Shown: positions 11,198 to 24,087, numbered from the stretch's first letter. The stretch: 64,000 nt of DNA from Porodaedalea pini (GCA_002794775.1 NBAY01000118.1:19414-83413); one strand, 5' to 3'. Program-made: numbers and translations. The notes: generated from the sequence alone by a model not told the origin.

Positions 11198-13714
11198 CCT
11201 CTACTCCGGCTGCCGTTTTATACTCCTCAGCTGTTGGCGAGAGCCGCTTTTTCCGATCGGTGAGTGAAGCATGACTGACACATTACTATGCACTTCTTCG
11301 AAGAGAGCTCGAGAAACATGACGTATCCATCCTCACAGTCGCGCGCCGTGTCCCTTTTCTCTATTTTTGGTGTCGGGTAGAGCGGCCCCGGAGAAAGATT
11401 GAGCATATGGTCCTCGTGGAGACAGCGATGAGAAGCCCTCCTGCGAGAAAAGTGGTATACCGGTAAGCTTCCTGTAGTCACCTCCGACTGAATTCGGCGA
11501 CTGACCTCGGCTAACCATACTCCCTCGTCAGCACTGGTTTACTAAATGACGAAGCGAACGGCATGGTGATAAAAGACAAGGATAGTCGACGGAAGTACAC
11601 TCCGAAGTTCACTTTTCTATGAGTGGCTATCACGTGCTCGGTGACTGTTCCTCATTCCGGCCCGGGCAGTTCATCTCGTTTCCTTTGCGAGGCAACGTCG
11701 CTGAGTGTCTTTCGCGCAACAACTGCCCTGTGCAGTGTACGCTGCTTTCGCTTACAGCGTAACATGTCTCGCAATGAAAATGGCTATTCTGATGAAGCTC
11801 TGAATCTAGATTCAGAAATCTCGACGGGATTTTCGTCCGATATACCCTTCCTCAGTCTAAACGGCAAATTTCTGGCCCGTGACAAAGCTCTAATCTCTGA
11901 TGTTGGTATCTGCCTACGAACATCAGGCACCTCTCTTCTGTGTATTTCGTCCGTTTTTCCTCTTGGCTGTCGATCCTCCTAGTCCGATGTTATCTGTAGG
12001 TCACCCAAATCATCCTGTGCCTGAACGGACCCAGGCAGCTCTTGTTCAACTTCAAGCCTTGTCTCGACTGTCATATTCTTGCGTTGTCTGCAATACACAT
12101 GAACTGGCATACCAAGTCGTCAGAGTTGACTCAGTCGAGGAGAAAGTCAGAAAAAGACTGCTCTCACAGGTCGTGGTGATGCGCTTTCGTAAACGGCAGT
12201 CACACTCTGCATAGTGTCTAAAGTGCCAGGGCAGATGCTGCATCCTATGAACTTTGGCAATACAATAGCAATGTCTTTTAAGGAAACTGGGTCCAATCGC
12301 TTCAATGCCAACTGTAATGTTTCGTACTCGATGTTGTCTAGGGGCCGTTCTTGCTAGAGAGGTTGGACACAAAGAGCTTTACACATTAGCTTGTGGCTCT
12401 CAGAGACATCTCGGTCCATCACAGTCAACATGTCCTCTTCACCTCCTGTTCATTGATATCCAGTAAATTACCCAGTCGTTGCTGGTACCTACAAATGCGC
12501 CCTTAGTAAAGAGACATGAAATGTTCCGCGCCGACACGCAATCCTTAATTATGGCGTCTGTTACCGATCTAGCAGGTGCGGAAAGACGTTCAAGTTTCGG
12601 GTCGTGTCGGAAGAGGAAAGTGAAAAATATGAGGTAGTCTCCCACATCGAGATGGGCCTCGCGGGGTACATGGAGATGGTTGCGAGAGCAGAGACGCTTC
12701 TAGTATTCGTTGGCGAGGAATGTGCTTGATGTCTGTGGGCGTCCTTTGATTGGCGCCTAGCACAAAGGATGGTCGGGATCGGTGATGAATGTGTCGAATC
12801 GAGTGTTGTCAAGAGAGATTGCATATCTGAACAAACATTCCGCATTCCCATCCTGAATTGCCAGATAATGACACAGGTTTTCCAGGCTGGACGTGGATAC
12901 CGGCTTCAAGGCGTCTCCAATTAACACCGAGGTGCTGACACTTACAGTTAATGGCTTCAGGGAATCGTCCTACTAGGATCATTTCGGGGCAACTGGTTGA
13001 AACAAAGTTGGCGTGGCAGGCTTAGGATGATCGTGGTCTGACTCTTAGTACGTGTATCGCGCAGGAGACGCATCGCAGACGATGAGAGTCCTGCAGACGT
13101 CCTGCTACTATTAATGGCAACCGTGGAAACCGAGTGCGTGGGAACTTTACTTTTCGTTCCCATGGATCCAAAAGTTCAAATTGATGCTGTGCTGTCCAGC
13201 TAGTACATGGTCATGTTGTTCATGTTGATCCGTATTTCTCCTACAATCGTGGATGGAATGCTATGGATAAAATCTAGCTCTGATCTTTGCGCCACTCTCA
13301 TGCAGTAATGTGGATACTCCGTCGCCTAGATAGAACGTATTATATTGGTTCTAAACGCCGCTCAGTCGAATTCAGTAAACATCCTCCATCCGGGCACAAC
13401 GTTGCCTTCTTTCCTTCCAACAGAACTCTTAATTGTGCGCCCGTCAGTTATAGCATACTCCATGCTTGTCACAGATGTCGAGCGCAGCCAACCAGAGCGC
13501 GCAACTTAGCTTTTGAATTTGATGTTACGGTATCAGTTGGGTCTTGTTTAGTCATTTGGGTCTGCATTAGTGTCATGTTTTTTGCAACTCCGCCTCTAGG
13601 AACTCTCCTTTTCGCACCCACCCAGTTCCCTAAGCCCCGCTTTCACGCCTCGCACTGCTCCCCTCTGGCCCGCAGTGTCTACGTAGAAAATTTTCTTCAC
13701 TTCTCTCTAACGAA
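11198..13714. other. Upstream region with only decayed or uncertain coding traces
   Basis: No complete gene can be supported. On the plus strand 11764-12214 and about 12220-12330 have coding-like composition, but the frames change without good splice sites (for example MSRNENGYSDEAL and later HPMNFGNTIAMSFKETG). On the minus strand 12851-12439 reads partly like protein, with interrupting stops. These may be relics of a gene or chance. The first few hundred bases upstream of 11197 should hold the reductase promoter; I see no clear element. Confidence 0.35.
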
Positions 13715-13962
13715 ATGGCAAATTCGGATTATAGAGCATCGCCGCCGCCTGAGGACCAGCGACACACCGAGACACAGTCGGCGAGCATCTCACCCTCCCA
13801 CTCGCCCTCTCATAATTTTCTCGGGTTTATCCAGCACCGACCAGAAGAAGGAAATGACTCAGAGGTCTGCCTAGCCATTTACCAGTTTTTTTTTCCCCAG
13901 CGCTGACAGGTCTCGTGGCTCATCGCGATGTTGTCCATCCCATTTTTACACAGGAGGCGTCT

Positions 13963-15416
13963 ATGCTCTCCATACCCACAGCCTTTTCCATAGAGACAGA
14001 TGACTCAGTTGTTCCTTCCTGGCACGCTGAGCTCGACGTTACTATGGTCTACGCTCCACTTGCCTTTGTGACAATGGGCAAGTTCATGCATAATGGACAG
14101 TACCTTTTCCTTCAGGGGAGCGGCACAAACGTACTATGTTTCGACGTTCTCACGTCTCGTAGTCCCTTATGCATCTTCGAGTTTGGTTTCGAACGGAACT
14201 TGAGGGATATTTACACCCGCGCCACTATGTATTACATGGACCCGCAGGAGAATTGGTGCGTCGTCGACTTGGCTGTCGATGAGAAGCAAGACGGAAAGTT
14301 GGACTTGGCGATCCAGCTGGTAAACAATGAAGGATCTGGTGTGTACTCATTCTGTGATGTGGCAAGAAGCTTGTTCATGAGATGTGGTTAGAATTTCTGA
14401 AGATCTTTCGAGTGTGTCCAGCGACATGGAATGCAGAAGTCCTTGCAGGCATATGCATCGAATTCGATTGCATCACACAATGTGCTACCGAGAAGACAAC
14501 AATGCAGCTCGTTGGAAAGAATGTGTTGGTATTCGACGACTCCGGGACGGATACTTTACTTTGGAATTGGGAAGAGAGAAAGTTCGCAAAGTTGAAAAGT
14601 GTATGTACTTTCCTCTATGCGTTTCTTCCCTCAATCTTCAAGTTTCTCACTTCACGGACGCATTAGAACTCTCTCATTTTGCAACTACACTTAACCCTCG
14701 ACTATCTCGTATACGTTGAATATGCCGAAGGAGAATTCAGCAGCATGGTTCTCGTCATTGCCAACCTCGAACAGCTGTGGGCAAATACTCAAGGCACCAG
14801 TGTTCTCGTCGACGGCCTGCCTTCATCCAAAATCCCGTTGAACGCAATGTCTCCTGCCAATATTTGTCTTGACGTCCAAGCTTTGGATGAACAAGGCAAA
14901 GGTCAGAATAGTTACGAAAACATTCGCGTGACAATGGCGGAGATGTCGGGAAGTTCGCAGGCAGGGATGTTTGAATACAACTTTGGGGCCTACGCTGTCA
15001 GGTCTATGAAAGACCTTCCTCAAGCCAATAAAGGGAACACATTCGAGATGGAGATCGTTCTCGAGCGGTTTTCCCACGAGGTCCTCCCTGTTTTCGCGGA
15101 TTGCGTCAAAATCGACTACTACCCTCTATCTCAGAGCAGGTACATGCTTGTACGCTGCTTTGACAGCGGCGGCTCGTCATCGTTCTTTGAACTTTGTCTT
15201 CCGATGGTAGACGCTGCAATTTTTCCCGTTGAAGAGGGCTCTGGCGAGAGTCTTGATAGTTCTTCCTACTTCCTTCCAATAGCGATACCTTTTGAGGACG
15301 AGGACGGACTGGGGGAAGCAGCGGACGCTGTCAGAAGGGTTACCGTTGATTCCCGGAGCTCAACGTATCTATGGTCAGGTTATGTAGGAGAGCTTTGCGT
15401 AGCGATCTATGACTAA
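13963..15416 (+). CDS. Hypothetical protein, three or more exons
   Basis: Exons 13963-14339, about 14392-14600 and about 14667-15416 join in frame across two short GT-AG introns (near 14340-14391 and 14601-14666). The protein is about 440 residues, acidic, and rich in repeated strand-like segments such as YLFLQGSGTNVLCFDV and VLVFDDSGTDTLLWNW. That pattern resembles the beta-propeller-like part of mushroom F-box-type proteins, but no F-box is visible here. An extra upstream exon starting at 13715 (MANSDYRASPPP) is possible, but I could not join it in frame. Function unknown. Confidence 0.6.
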
Positions 15417-16205
15417 CTGGTAGTCGAGCAGTTCAGAATTACATTATCGGCGAATTTTGGAGACAAACTAAGCAATGAGCGAGGGATGAGTTCAAGTGTA
15501 TGTGATCTGGGTGTACTAGACGCAGGATTCATTACGTGCCAAGTGAGCCGTGGTTCCGGTTATCATAATACGCAGGGGTACGACCGCAAAGGTTCATACG
15601 CGATGAAGCGTGTGCTTGTACTATTATATTTAGGCGGGGTCGATTGTGAAATCAACCAAGGAATAAATGCGGGCTGGATATGAAACTGATGCAGTGCATT
15701 ATTTTATTATTATGATGCTATGGATAGATTAAAAATGGTGCCATTATTATGATTGGACGCAAAGCATTCAGTTCTGCTGTCCTTGACTTCACAGGGGACT
15801 ACAACTCATCGATCCAGAATAACTTTAGTGTCTTTGAGTAGGATAGAATGTTATAAGAGATAATTAGGGCCTCAATTATTTTATAATTGAAGCAACTACT
15901 AGTGGCTAAATCGTAGGTTTCATGCACATTTGTCGTCGATAAATCTATGTAAGCAAGTGTTAACTGTCAGCTGAATGCGTGACAATCGCTGCAAGCATAT
16001 GATGAGATCTGATAGTGACCAAAAGCAAGAAAGGCTGTGATGAGAAAAGGTTAAAATAGCCTAAATTCATCGCCACACGCAGATGTCGATCTTAAGCTTG
16101 CGCTTGTCTCACTTGGATCAGCACCGTGCATCAACTGTTCCGCTCTGTTGCTTCGCCACTGCAGACGCCTCCCAGCTTCATTGCCTTTCCCTACGATAGC
16201 AAAAT
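15417..16205. other. Intergenic region
   Basis: AT-rich (including repeated TTAT near 15700-15720), no convincing ORF or RNA gene. It contains the promoter region of the kinase-like gene. Confidence 0.5.
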
Positions 16206-16955
16206 ATGTCTGGCACATCCAGCATGACAATGACCTTCCAAGATGGCCGCGGAACGTACACATTTAAAGGCGCACTAATGGCACCGTCGAGGCACATTCA
16301 TGCGACTGTTACGGACGTTCTGCAGTCAAATAATGACATGGATGTCTTCAGGGCTGAGACGAGCGAAGGGCCGCGGATGATGAAGGTCGCATCTTCGGAG
16401 GTTGAGATGGATGCAATCGAGCGCGAGGCAAGGGCATATGATGAGCTCGTGCGGGATCTCATGGGCTCCGATGTCATTACAGTTTATGGAAGTTACAGAG
16501 GTGAGAACCAGGAGGGTCAGAGGGTGATGTGCATCGTTGCCGAGGACTTTAGTGAGATTGTTGAGGCTGAGGGCAGTATTCCAAATCTGCCAATGCACGA
16601 GAGGCATGAATTTTTACGTTACGCTACACCTCTATATGCATATCTAACGGCTTTATACAGGCACGAAATCGCAGAGCGCTTGGGACGTTTGCATCTCGCG
16701 GGCGTCCTTCCGGTATTTGATCTGGGTGGCGGTAATGTTGTTAGGTTCAACGACGGGAGCCTTCGCATCGGGCACTTTCAGGACCTCCAGCGACATGATC
16801 CACCTTGCGCGTGGGATGGGAACTGGCACTTTGATGAGGCGCAACCCGATCCAGAGGATTTCAAATGCGATGCTCTTTACGAAGCAGGAAAGGAAATGGG
16901 CATTTGGCGATCCCGTGAGTTCTTATCAGCGGCCTTTGTCGCTTTTCATGCTTAA
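16206..16955 (+). CDS. Protein kinase-like fold protein, probably catalytically degenerate
   Basis: A 249-codon ORF with the layout of the small kinase-like proteins expanded in Agaricomycetes: an N-lobe segment with a lysine in MMKVAS, an acidic helix, then a stretch LHLAGVLPVFDLGGGNVVRF followed by DGSLRIGHFQDL. In active relatives the second block normally carries an HGD-type catalytic loop and the third a DF-type metal site. Here the catalytic Asp motif is not recognisable and the metal motif reads GHFQD. It may be a pseudokinase or already decaying. No intron is needed to keep the frame. A degenerate copy lies 0.8 kb downstream. The true 3' end may extend further by splicing. Confidence 0.6.
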   Translation: MSGTSSMTMTFQDGRGTYTFKGALMAPSRHIHATVTDVLQSNNDMDVFRAETSEGPRMMKVASSEVEMDAIEREARAYDELVRDLMGSDVITVYGSYRGENQEGQRVMCIVAEDFSEIVEAEGSIPNLPMHERHEFLRYATPLYAYLTALYRHEIAERLGRLHLAGVLPVFDLGGGNVVRFNDGSLRIGHFQDLQRHDPPCAWDGNWHFDEAQPDPEDFKCDALYEAGKEMGIWRSREFLSAAFVAFHA

Positions 16956-17778
16956 GTATCGTGCCCAACAGATATTATGGACTTGTCTTCCATGATTGTG
17001 TCTCAGACCACCGTCGTTGAAGAGTAGCGGCTGGATTGAAACTGGAAATTTTGAACGAAACCGATCTGCGCTCTTCAAAACATTTTAAACAACAGGATTA
17101 GCGAGCCTTCTCGACGATGCCATTGACGAACACCACTGTGCATGCATCCCTTCCTTTTTCTTGCATCACGACGTGACACAAAAAAAAAAATTCATCTTAT
17201 CTCATCCCTATTTACCTGGTTGACTTATCCTCTGCCTTGGGCTGTATTGAAACCTAGCTTGCTGAACACAGTAATAGACCGTAGTAGACCTTCCTGTTTT
17301 TCATCGATGGCACTGTACCTCAAATTGCATTAGATTTTTCGTATTTCGTTCGGCTCCCTTCAGGGCTTTTCTGAGTGCTTATTCGGCTCAGAAATAGGGG
17401 CGATCTAATTATTGAAAATAAAGGAGTAACATGTCGTATCGATCCTGAAGGAAGTTGGTTCCGGTTAGGGGGTTCAAATTAGAACTCGAACCCTCTTTAA
17501 CAACAACAGAATGCAATCTCGGAGTGCTACTGCAACCGCTTAGCGATGAAGGGTACTGAGAACATAAGAATGATTATGTACTGTGAAGCATCTGAACGAA
17601 TCAACTATACTTCAGACAAAGACCACTAAACGTAAGCAGTACGTTCGAGGCATAACTCCGTAAGAGCCGTAAGTCTAGGCACAGCTAGGCACTTATAGTC
17701 GGAGACTTTTAAGTTTGGGATGCAGATCACGTATCACATGGACGCTTGCCAACTTGACGTCATGCTTCCTCGACGGTT
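16956..17778. other. Intergenic region
   Basis: No supported gene. A short perfect-ended inverted repeat with arms GGGTTC/GAACCC occurs near 17470-17505. A short A-run occurs near 17180. Confidence 0.45.
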
Positions 17779-18600
17779 ATGGGATGCAAGCTCTCTGGAG
17801 CACGGTTGGCTCATACCGGATATCTCTATACAACAGTGATAGATATGCTGCAAGCCGACAACAAAATTAAGCCGTTAATGCTATCGTCCAGAATGTCTGG
17901 CGTATCCTCAGCAATGGCTTCACCCTGTCGAGAGAGAGGTCAGCGAGAAAGAGGTCCTGGTATACGACGAGTCTGTATTACACCTCATGTCTCACTCGCA
18001 CCCAAAACATATGAAGGACTATACTGGTAAGAACAGGCAAGGGAAGGCATCGCTTGAAAATTACCTAGTATACAATACTGTTCCGGCTGTGGGCGCCGAG
18101 GATACCCTGCTGAGTCTTAAAATGTCTAATGCCCAGTCTTCGCTTTCTCGAGCGTTTTCGTTATTCTGATACCCTGGTCCTGCAGACGCTCAGCTCTTCG
18201 GATTCCAGACGCACATATTTCAAATGTAGCACGCCCTTATTTACTATAACAAGAGCGCTAACATGTGGTGGAGATATCGTAAGGCTCGAAGATGGCAGCC
18301 TCTGCATCCTGTGTCTGCAGAACCTTCGACAGCACGAGCTACTGTGTATCTGACGTCGAACCTTCAATCTTAAACGCAGCCAAGATTTGAGATCTCACGT
18401 TCTTTGCGATGCTGGAAAGGAGGAAGGGGTTTTAAAGAATCAGAGCGCGTGAACGCCGATCGGGTAACGCTACATGATGTCACCGGATGGCCGCAGTATT
18501 CATCGTCCAGCTGCCGTCTGAGGCTAGAGATGTGGTGAATTATCTTCAACGAGCATATCACAGGGGTCAATGCCAAGGGACATACTTCAGCCTAAAGTAG
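17779..18600 (+). pseudogene. Decayed tandem copy of the kinase-like gene
   Basis: Segments align in order with the gene at 16206 but in shifting frames: TTVIDMLQADNKI against ATVTDVLQSNNDM, GGDIVRLEDGSLCILCLQNL against GGNVVRFNDGSLRIGHFQDL, and CDAGKEEG against YEAGKEMG. Frameshifts and stops separate the blocks. It reads as a tandem duplicate that lost function. Confidence 0.65.
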
Positions 18601-19174
18601 GATGCCCAAAAGAGTGCTGTCAACACTCTCCCCTTCGACAGAAACGGAAGTACCGTTTCTAGTAATGCAATTGTAGCTTCTTTATGTTCCTATCCGAACA
18701 TCCAACGAAATGTATCTGCTGTACATCACTGAGCATCGACTGTAAGATGTGATCAAGACTGAAGAGACGACCGCTTGGAGTTGGTCATTGATTCCGGCTG
18801 TCCTCGAGAGTTTCGAACAGTTAATCAAGTGCGATCGTATAGTAGTAGTACAGTGTCTTCGGAAGTGCTGTGGTAGGAGAACAACGCGCTGTCTCCGTCG
18901 GCTTTAGCTAATGTGCTCATTATGTAAGGAACGCGTATCGCGCCACGTCTGGCGATCGAATCGTGATTCCTCCTGTCCATGGCCGCCCGAGCTAACCTTC
19001 ATCGTCGCCATCAGCGGTCATCCTCAGCTTTGAGCCAGCTCCAGCGCGTCTGTAAATCGCGACGCGAAGGTGCATGCTTCCGTGGACGCATCGCGCACCA
19101 ACTGTGTTTTCACATCAAACGTGTCGAGTAGTTCACGATCCTTTGCGCAGGAAAAGGGCGCAAAGGGTTTGCCG
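18601..19174. other. Intergenic region, promoter side of the Chs4-like gene
   Basis: No ORF of note and no RNA gene recognised. Confidence 0.45.
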
Positions 19175-21324
19175 ATGCCGGAAATAAAGGAGCGCCGAAT
19201 TCCTTCGGCGAGTAGCGGAGCACAAGCGCGCTCGGACACTGCATCGTCGAGCGCTTCATCGTCTTCGTTTCCGTCCACCATGCAGGCCGCAGGAGACGAT
19301 GTACTTGGGCAATCCATGCTGGGCCTTTCGCTGGAATCGAGCCCATCACAGCAAGCAAGGGCTTTGGGTCCATCGCTAGATTCATTCCCAAACGGCGCTC
19401 CAGCACTCACAGCGCCCCTTCCTACGCTTTTGTCACTTCAAGAATCCGCCTCCTCCGTCCGTCTTCCGACCTCCAGCACAGAGACGCAAGTAAAATGGAT
19501 TCGTGATGTTCTCTTCCTCGTCAATCGCACATGTGCGCCATCAGCAGCCGCTTCTGCTGATCCGCAGATCGGGCCCGTTGTCATCGACGATCCCTCATTG
19601 TTTCAACTGGCAGAGTCTGCTGTCGAGCTCTTACTCACTCTCATTCCATCTATTCCTTCTCCGGGCACGAAACTCACAGCACCCATTGCTGAAGCGCTTT
19701 ATCTTCGAGCTTCTCTGACTGCATCCGGAGCCTTTCCTGCGCATCTTCCAGAAAATCCGCGTGTTGCATTCCGCGCTTTTGAGGCTAGCGCGCGGGCAGG
19801 GCATTTTGCGGCTTGGTTTAAACTGGGGCGTACTTACGAAAGTTTTGACGAAAGCAAACGAGCAAAGGATTGCTTCGAGCGCGGTGCGAAATCGGAGGAT
19901 GCGAGTTGTTTGTATCGTCTGGGTATGGCTCATCTTATGGGCCAACTTGGAGTCCCGCTTTCACCAGCTGCCGCAGTTTCGTTCATTTTTCGCGCAGCCG
20001 AGCGGGTGAGCATTGCATTACCTCAGCCGGCGTATGTCTATGCCAGTCTTCTTCTTGGAGACTTTGCCCATACCTGCGCTACACTTCCTGCGTCTGTCTT
20101 TCTTCCCAACATCCCATCTGGTTCCACAATCGAACAAGAAGCACAGCGATTTCTTGAGCGCGCGGCGTACCTTCACTTTGTTCCCGTAAGCGGCCGCTCA
20201 TCTGCAAGAATAGCTAATTCTGACTTTTTCCATGGACATCTAGGCACAGTATAAACTCGGACACTTCTACGAGTTCGCACGAGCACCCTACGCATACGAT
20301 CCGCTTCTTAGCGTGCAGTATTACACATTGGCAAGCGACTTGGAACCAGAAGCTAGTCTCGCGCTTTCAAAGTGGTTTCTTTGCGGCGCAGAAGGTGTCT
20401 TTGAAAAAGATGAGCAGCTCGCACGAGATTTCGCTGAGCGGGCCGCGCGTGCGGGTCTGCCGACTGCGGAGTTTGCGATGGGATATTATTGGGAAGTCGG
20501 TATAGGCTCGTCGAAGGATATGCGCCGTGCGAGGCGCTGGTACGAGAAGGTGCGCAAAATGCCCCTGTTACGGATATCCAGTTCTTTATCTTCGAATGCT
20601 AGGCTTCTGCACATGGGAACTCCGACGCCGCGGACCGACTTGCTTCCCTTGCGCAGAGTTCAGCGAGGTCACTCTCCCGAGAAGATCACGATACCCTTGC
20701 GGAGCAGACTCTCGTGCGGCGACGTACACAAGCGAAGCAGCGATCTGAAGCCGCAGGCTCGATACGTCGCGGAAGCCCGCGTGAAGATGCAGTGCAGGTT
20801 GTCGAGCTTGTGCGGCGGGTGTCGAAGATACAGCCCAGGCCGTAACGAGTGCGCAATCAAGCGTTAGTTCAGGTCCAACCTCGATCGCCGAGTCTGTGCG
20901 TTCGGGCCGAAGCAACTCCGAAAGACTTCCCGAAATTGACAAGCCTACGCAGCAACATCATGCAGAGACTATGCCTGCCCCTGCGTTAGATCCTCCTTAC
21001 TTTCAGGAGAAGAAGCGTTACTCCCTCTTTGACTCTGGTCCTTCATCGCGAGCGGCCTCGCCGCGACGTGTTAATGCTAGGACCGGCGCCGAATCGCAGA
21101 CTCCACCTCTGCGTTACGGGTCTCCCTCTCCAGCACGAACAAGCAGATCTAGGTCTGAAGCTGCTTCATCTACTCTATCGACAGCTCTTTCGGAATCTCC
21201 GATGCCCTCTCCTGGACTTGACGCAGCGCCTGTGGCGAGTCCGCCACGTGTGAGGTACAATACGTTTGCAGAAATGGGGATCCAGGGTCAGAAACTTGAG
21301 GAAAAGGAGTGTGTAATTATGTGA
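19175..21324 (+). CDS. Chitin synthase regulator Chs4/Skt5-like, Sel1 repeats and CaaX end
   Basis: Predicted activator of class III-type chitin synthase at the plasma membrane and septum. Four exons (19175-20185, 20244-20549, 20603-20723, 20798-21324) give 654 residues. The N-terminus is Ser-rich. Sel1-like helical repeats cover roughly 200-480 and include the family-typical block LALSKWFLCGAEGVF and AEFAMGYYWEVGIG. A disordered tail follows. The last four residues are CVIM, a farnesylation CaaX box like that of yeast Chs4. The frame is open upstream to a GTG at 19070, so the ATG at 19175 (MPEIKERR) is the first usable start. The third intron (20724-20797) is inferred because without it the frame closes before the CaaX tail. 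Confidence 0.88.
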
Positions 21325-22344
21325 CTAATTATTGGTATTGCTTATCTTCAAGTCCTTAAATTCTTGGTCGTGTTTGATCTACATTTTCTTCGGGTGGTGT
21401 CTGTCATCTTTAGGCAGGGCATGTTTTTTCCTCGACAAACTTACGGGATTTACTTCTGATTATCGCACTTCATATAGTGCGTTCTTAATACTTGTAAACT
21501 GTATATATACCATCAGATACGAGCTTGCATATCCTCAATGCATTCTCCGTGCTAGTAGTAATGCATTCGTTGACTTTCTTTGTGGTGGTGTAGGGTGCAC
21601 GCCGTCCTTCTACTCTTTCTACTTACTGCGAAGACTTACGGTACTTGATGTGAGTGTACGGATCTATGCAAACCAGACTTTCTCAGTCAAAGTGGGGACT
21701 TCAGTGTATTGCGCAAACGATAGTGGAAATCTACAAGCAAGTCTGCAACTATCGTTGGGAGTCTCGTTTGTTGGCTAAGGCGATGTTTGCTCGCAGGCCA
21801 GCAGATGCCATCACGGTCATATATCCATGCCGAAAACTATGCTATGTTTGACAAAAATCGAGCCTTTCTCCCGTCTGGACTGAATGAAAGGACTGGCTGG
21901 AGTTGAGCTTAAGAAAGATATGGCAAGGGCTAAACCATGTTGTGGATGTTCTTTGCAGCTGACGTCATCGAGTGATTATCTGTCTCGCCATGGATTTCGA
22001 CAAGTCCCAGGTCTATAGAATATATAGAAAATATGTAATGAAAACGACAACTATTCACACTAGTACTGTTTGAGCCAAAATGCAAGGTAATGTCTCCGAC
22101 AAATTGAAGTTAAGCCCATATAGCGTGTGAATTACAGACCACAAATGTATTACGGCACGGCGCGCAGCGAAAGTTGATTCAATTTCAAGTCGAGCTCATC
22201 GTGTACGACAACCCCCGTCTCTTCGTTCCTCTCCTTCTTCCCTGAATCCTGCAGGCCCAGAGAGGTAGATGAACTCATAAAATTTGTGTTGTAGCGCTGT
22301 TGATGCGAGTTCCCATTCAACGTGGCCAGATTCTTCGACCCTAT
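21325..22344. other. Intergenic region
   Basis: Contains an AT-rich plus-strand open stretch (21332-21778) with no recognisable protein features; probably the 3' UTR of the Chs4-like gene and the promoter of the Vps74 gene. Confidence 0.45.
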
Positions 22345-23653
22345 ATGGCTTCGGGCCTACAACGTCGTCGGGCAGCAGGTGCGTCTTCCTCGGCGCAGGA
22401 TGAAGATTTCGGCGGGACGTGGAGCTCAACATCTCGGGATGGAGGGGGTGCTAGTAGCCCCGGGCCAGGTGTGAATGGAAATGGAATCGGCGCTGGGCAT
22501 GCTGGGACCGCATTTGAAGGCGGCAGCAAGGTCGCGTTCGACCCGCGCGACCTCGAAATTGAAGACGCCGACGCTCGAGCATCAGGCGGGAAAATGCCTC
22601 GCCTCACCATTATGGAGGAGGTGCTACTACTTGGCATTAAAGACAAGCAGGTGCGGGGGCATCATGATTGACTTTCTCTCCGAGAACTGTTGCTCATTGC
22701 TGCACCTCTTGTCCCAGGGTTATCTTTCATTTTGGAATGACAACATATCGTATGCGCTACGAGGATGCATTCTCATAGAACTTGCGTTACGACGACGTAT
22801 CGCCATCACCCGCGATCCAGCACGAAAACGATCTTCGCTCTCGGAGCGCGTCATCGAAGTCCTTGATGCGCGTCCCACCGGCGAGACTCTCCTCGATGAG
22901 GCCCTCCGCATGATTGTAGCAACATCCTCTCCCCAGACCACTGCCTCCTCCACATCACCTGCAACCGCACCGGAATACATGTCCGTCAATACCTGGATCG
23001 ACCTGCTCAGCGGCGAAACGTGGAACGTGATGAAAATCGGGTTTCAGCTCAAGCAGGTCCGAGAACGGCTTGCAAAAGGCCTTGTTGACAAGGGCGTTTT
23101 GCGCACTGAGAAACGGAATTTCCTGCTCTTTGATATGGCAACGCACCCAGTCGCGGATGCGCGTACAAAGGAGGGCATCGTGCGGCGCGTCACGACTCTG
23201 CTCGGCGCACAAACACGCGCTGTTCCGCCTGCGGCGCTAGGGAAGGAGGGTGAACAGTGTCGTGCGGCACGCGCAGTGGCTCTGTCCTGCGCGGCGTATG
23301 CCGCCAGCGTACTTGACAATTGTTTTTCCCGACTTGGATATGACGAGCGGGAGGCTGCGTTTGCACGGGCGGAGGACGTGCTCGCAGAGTTCGCCGCATG
23401 GCCATTTGGTGCGAGCACAGGTTCGGGGTCAAGCGCTAGTCCAACTTCTCGTAGACGGGATGGCGCGAAGATCGGGGCCGGCAGCAGCGGTGGAAGTAGT
23501 GCTCCTGGGAGAGAAAGCGTACTGGGGCTCATTGACGCCGTTCGCGCAGAGATGCACACGACTGGGCCTGGGGTGAGTGACGGCGAAGATCTGTGCTTCG
23601 AGCTGCTTGCTGCGGTGCTGGATGTTCTCTCTCGGTTGGATTCCTTGCTATGA
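22345..23653 (+). CDS. VPS74: Vps74/GOLPH3 family Golgi phosphoprotein
   Basis: A PI4P-binding adaptor that retains glycosyltransferases in the Golgi. Exons 22345-22650 and 22718-23653 give 413 residues. The N-terminus MASGLQRRR matches the basic start of the family, which supports this ATG over the in-frame one at 22303. The GPP34 domain begins at MPRLTIMEEVLLLGIKDKQ, crosses the intron into GYLSFWNDNISYALRGCIL, and includes TGETLLDEAL, the SGETWNVMKIGFQLKQVRER segment and the DKGVLRTEKRNFLLFDMATH hairpin. A Ser/Gly-rich insert near residue 350 is unusual compared with yeast. The frame is clean. Confidence 0.93.
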
Positions 23654-24072
23654 GTTTTTAATGTTATTTCGTCGTGTCTTCTCGTTGATATTTTCGCTGT
23701 CTTTTATTCTGTGGATGCAATTGCTATACGCGTCTTTTCGCCGGCTCTTGTATAAAAGTATTTTGCTGGTTATTTTTATCAACCAGTCGTGGCCACTAAT
23801 GCCATCAGTCAAATACGCGCACTTCGATTTGTTCGAGATGAAAAACAGTAGTGAGAGCCTGGCTTTTGTTTGTCGTTTATTACCTTGAATCCAAAGAAAA
23901 GGTCAAGATATGCGTCGAATATCCGAAGGAGTAGGGGCATCGATCGACGGCTGTCTAGCTCTGAGAAAAACATATTACTTTACAGTCCAATGCCCCCCCT
24001 CAACGTGTGGCGTGCCATCCTTGACTTCTTTACCCTTTTCCCAGTCCCATAGCTCGGATTCAAAGCGGTGGA
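23654..24072. other. Intergenic region
   Basis: T-rich 3' flank of the Vps74 gene, then nothing I can support. Confidence 0.45.
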
Positions 24073-24087
24073 ATGCCTAGTGTGATC

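Noticed and set aside
16617..16659. A 43-bp intron-like stretch (GTTACG...TACAG with a CTAAC branch) in the kinase-like gene
   Set aside because: Removing 43 bases breaks the frame, which is conserved on both sides.
17470..17510. GGGTTC...GAACCC stretch as a possible tRNA gene
   Set aside because: A simple inverted repeat; no acceptor stem, A box or anticodon arm could be assembled around it.
22196..23559. Minus-strand ORFs over the Vps74 gene
   Set aside because: Antisense shadows caused by GC-rich codon usage; the plus strand carries the GPP34 domain.
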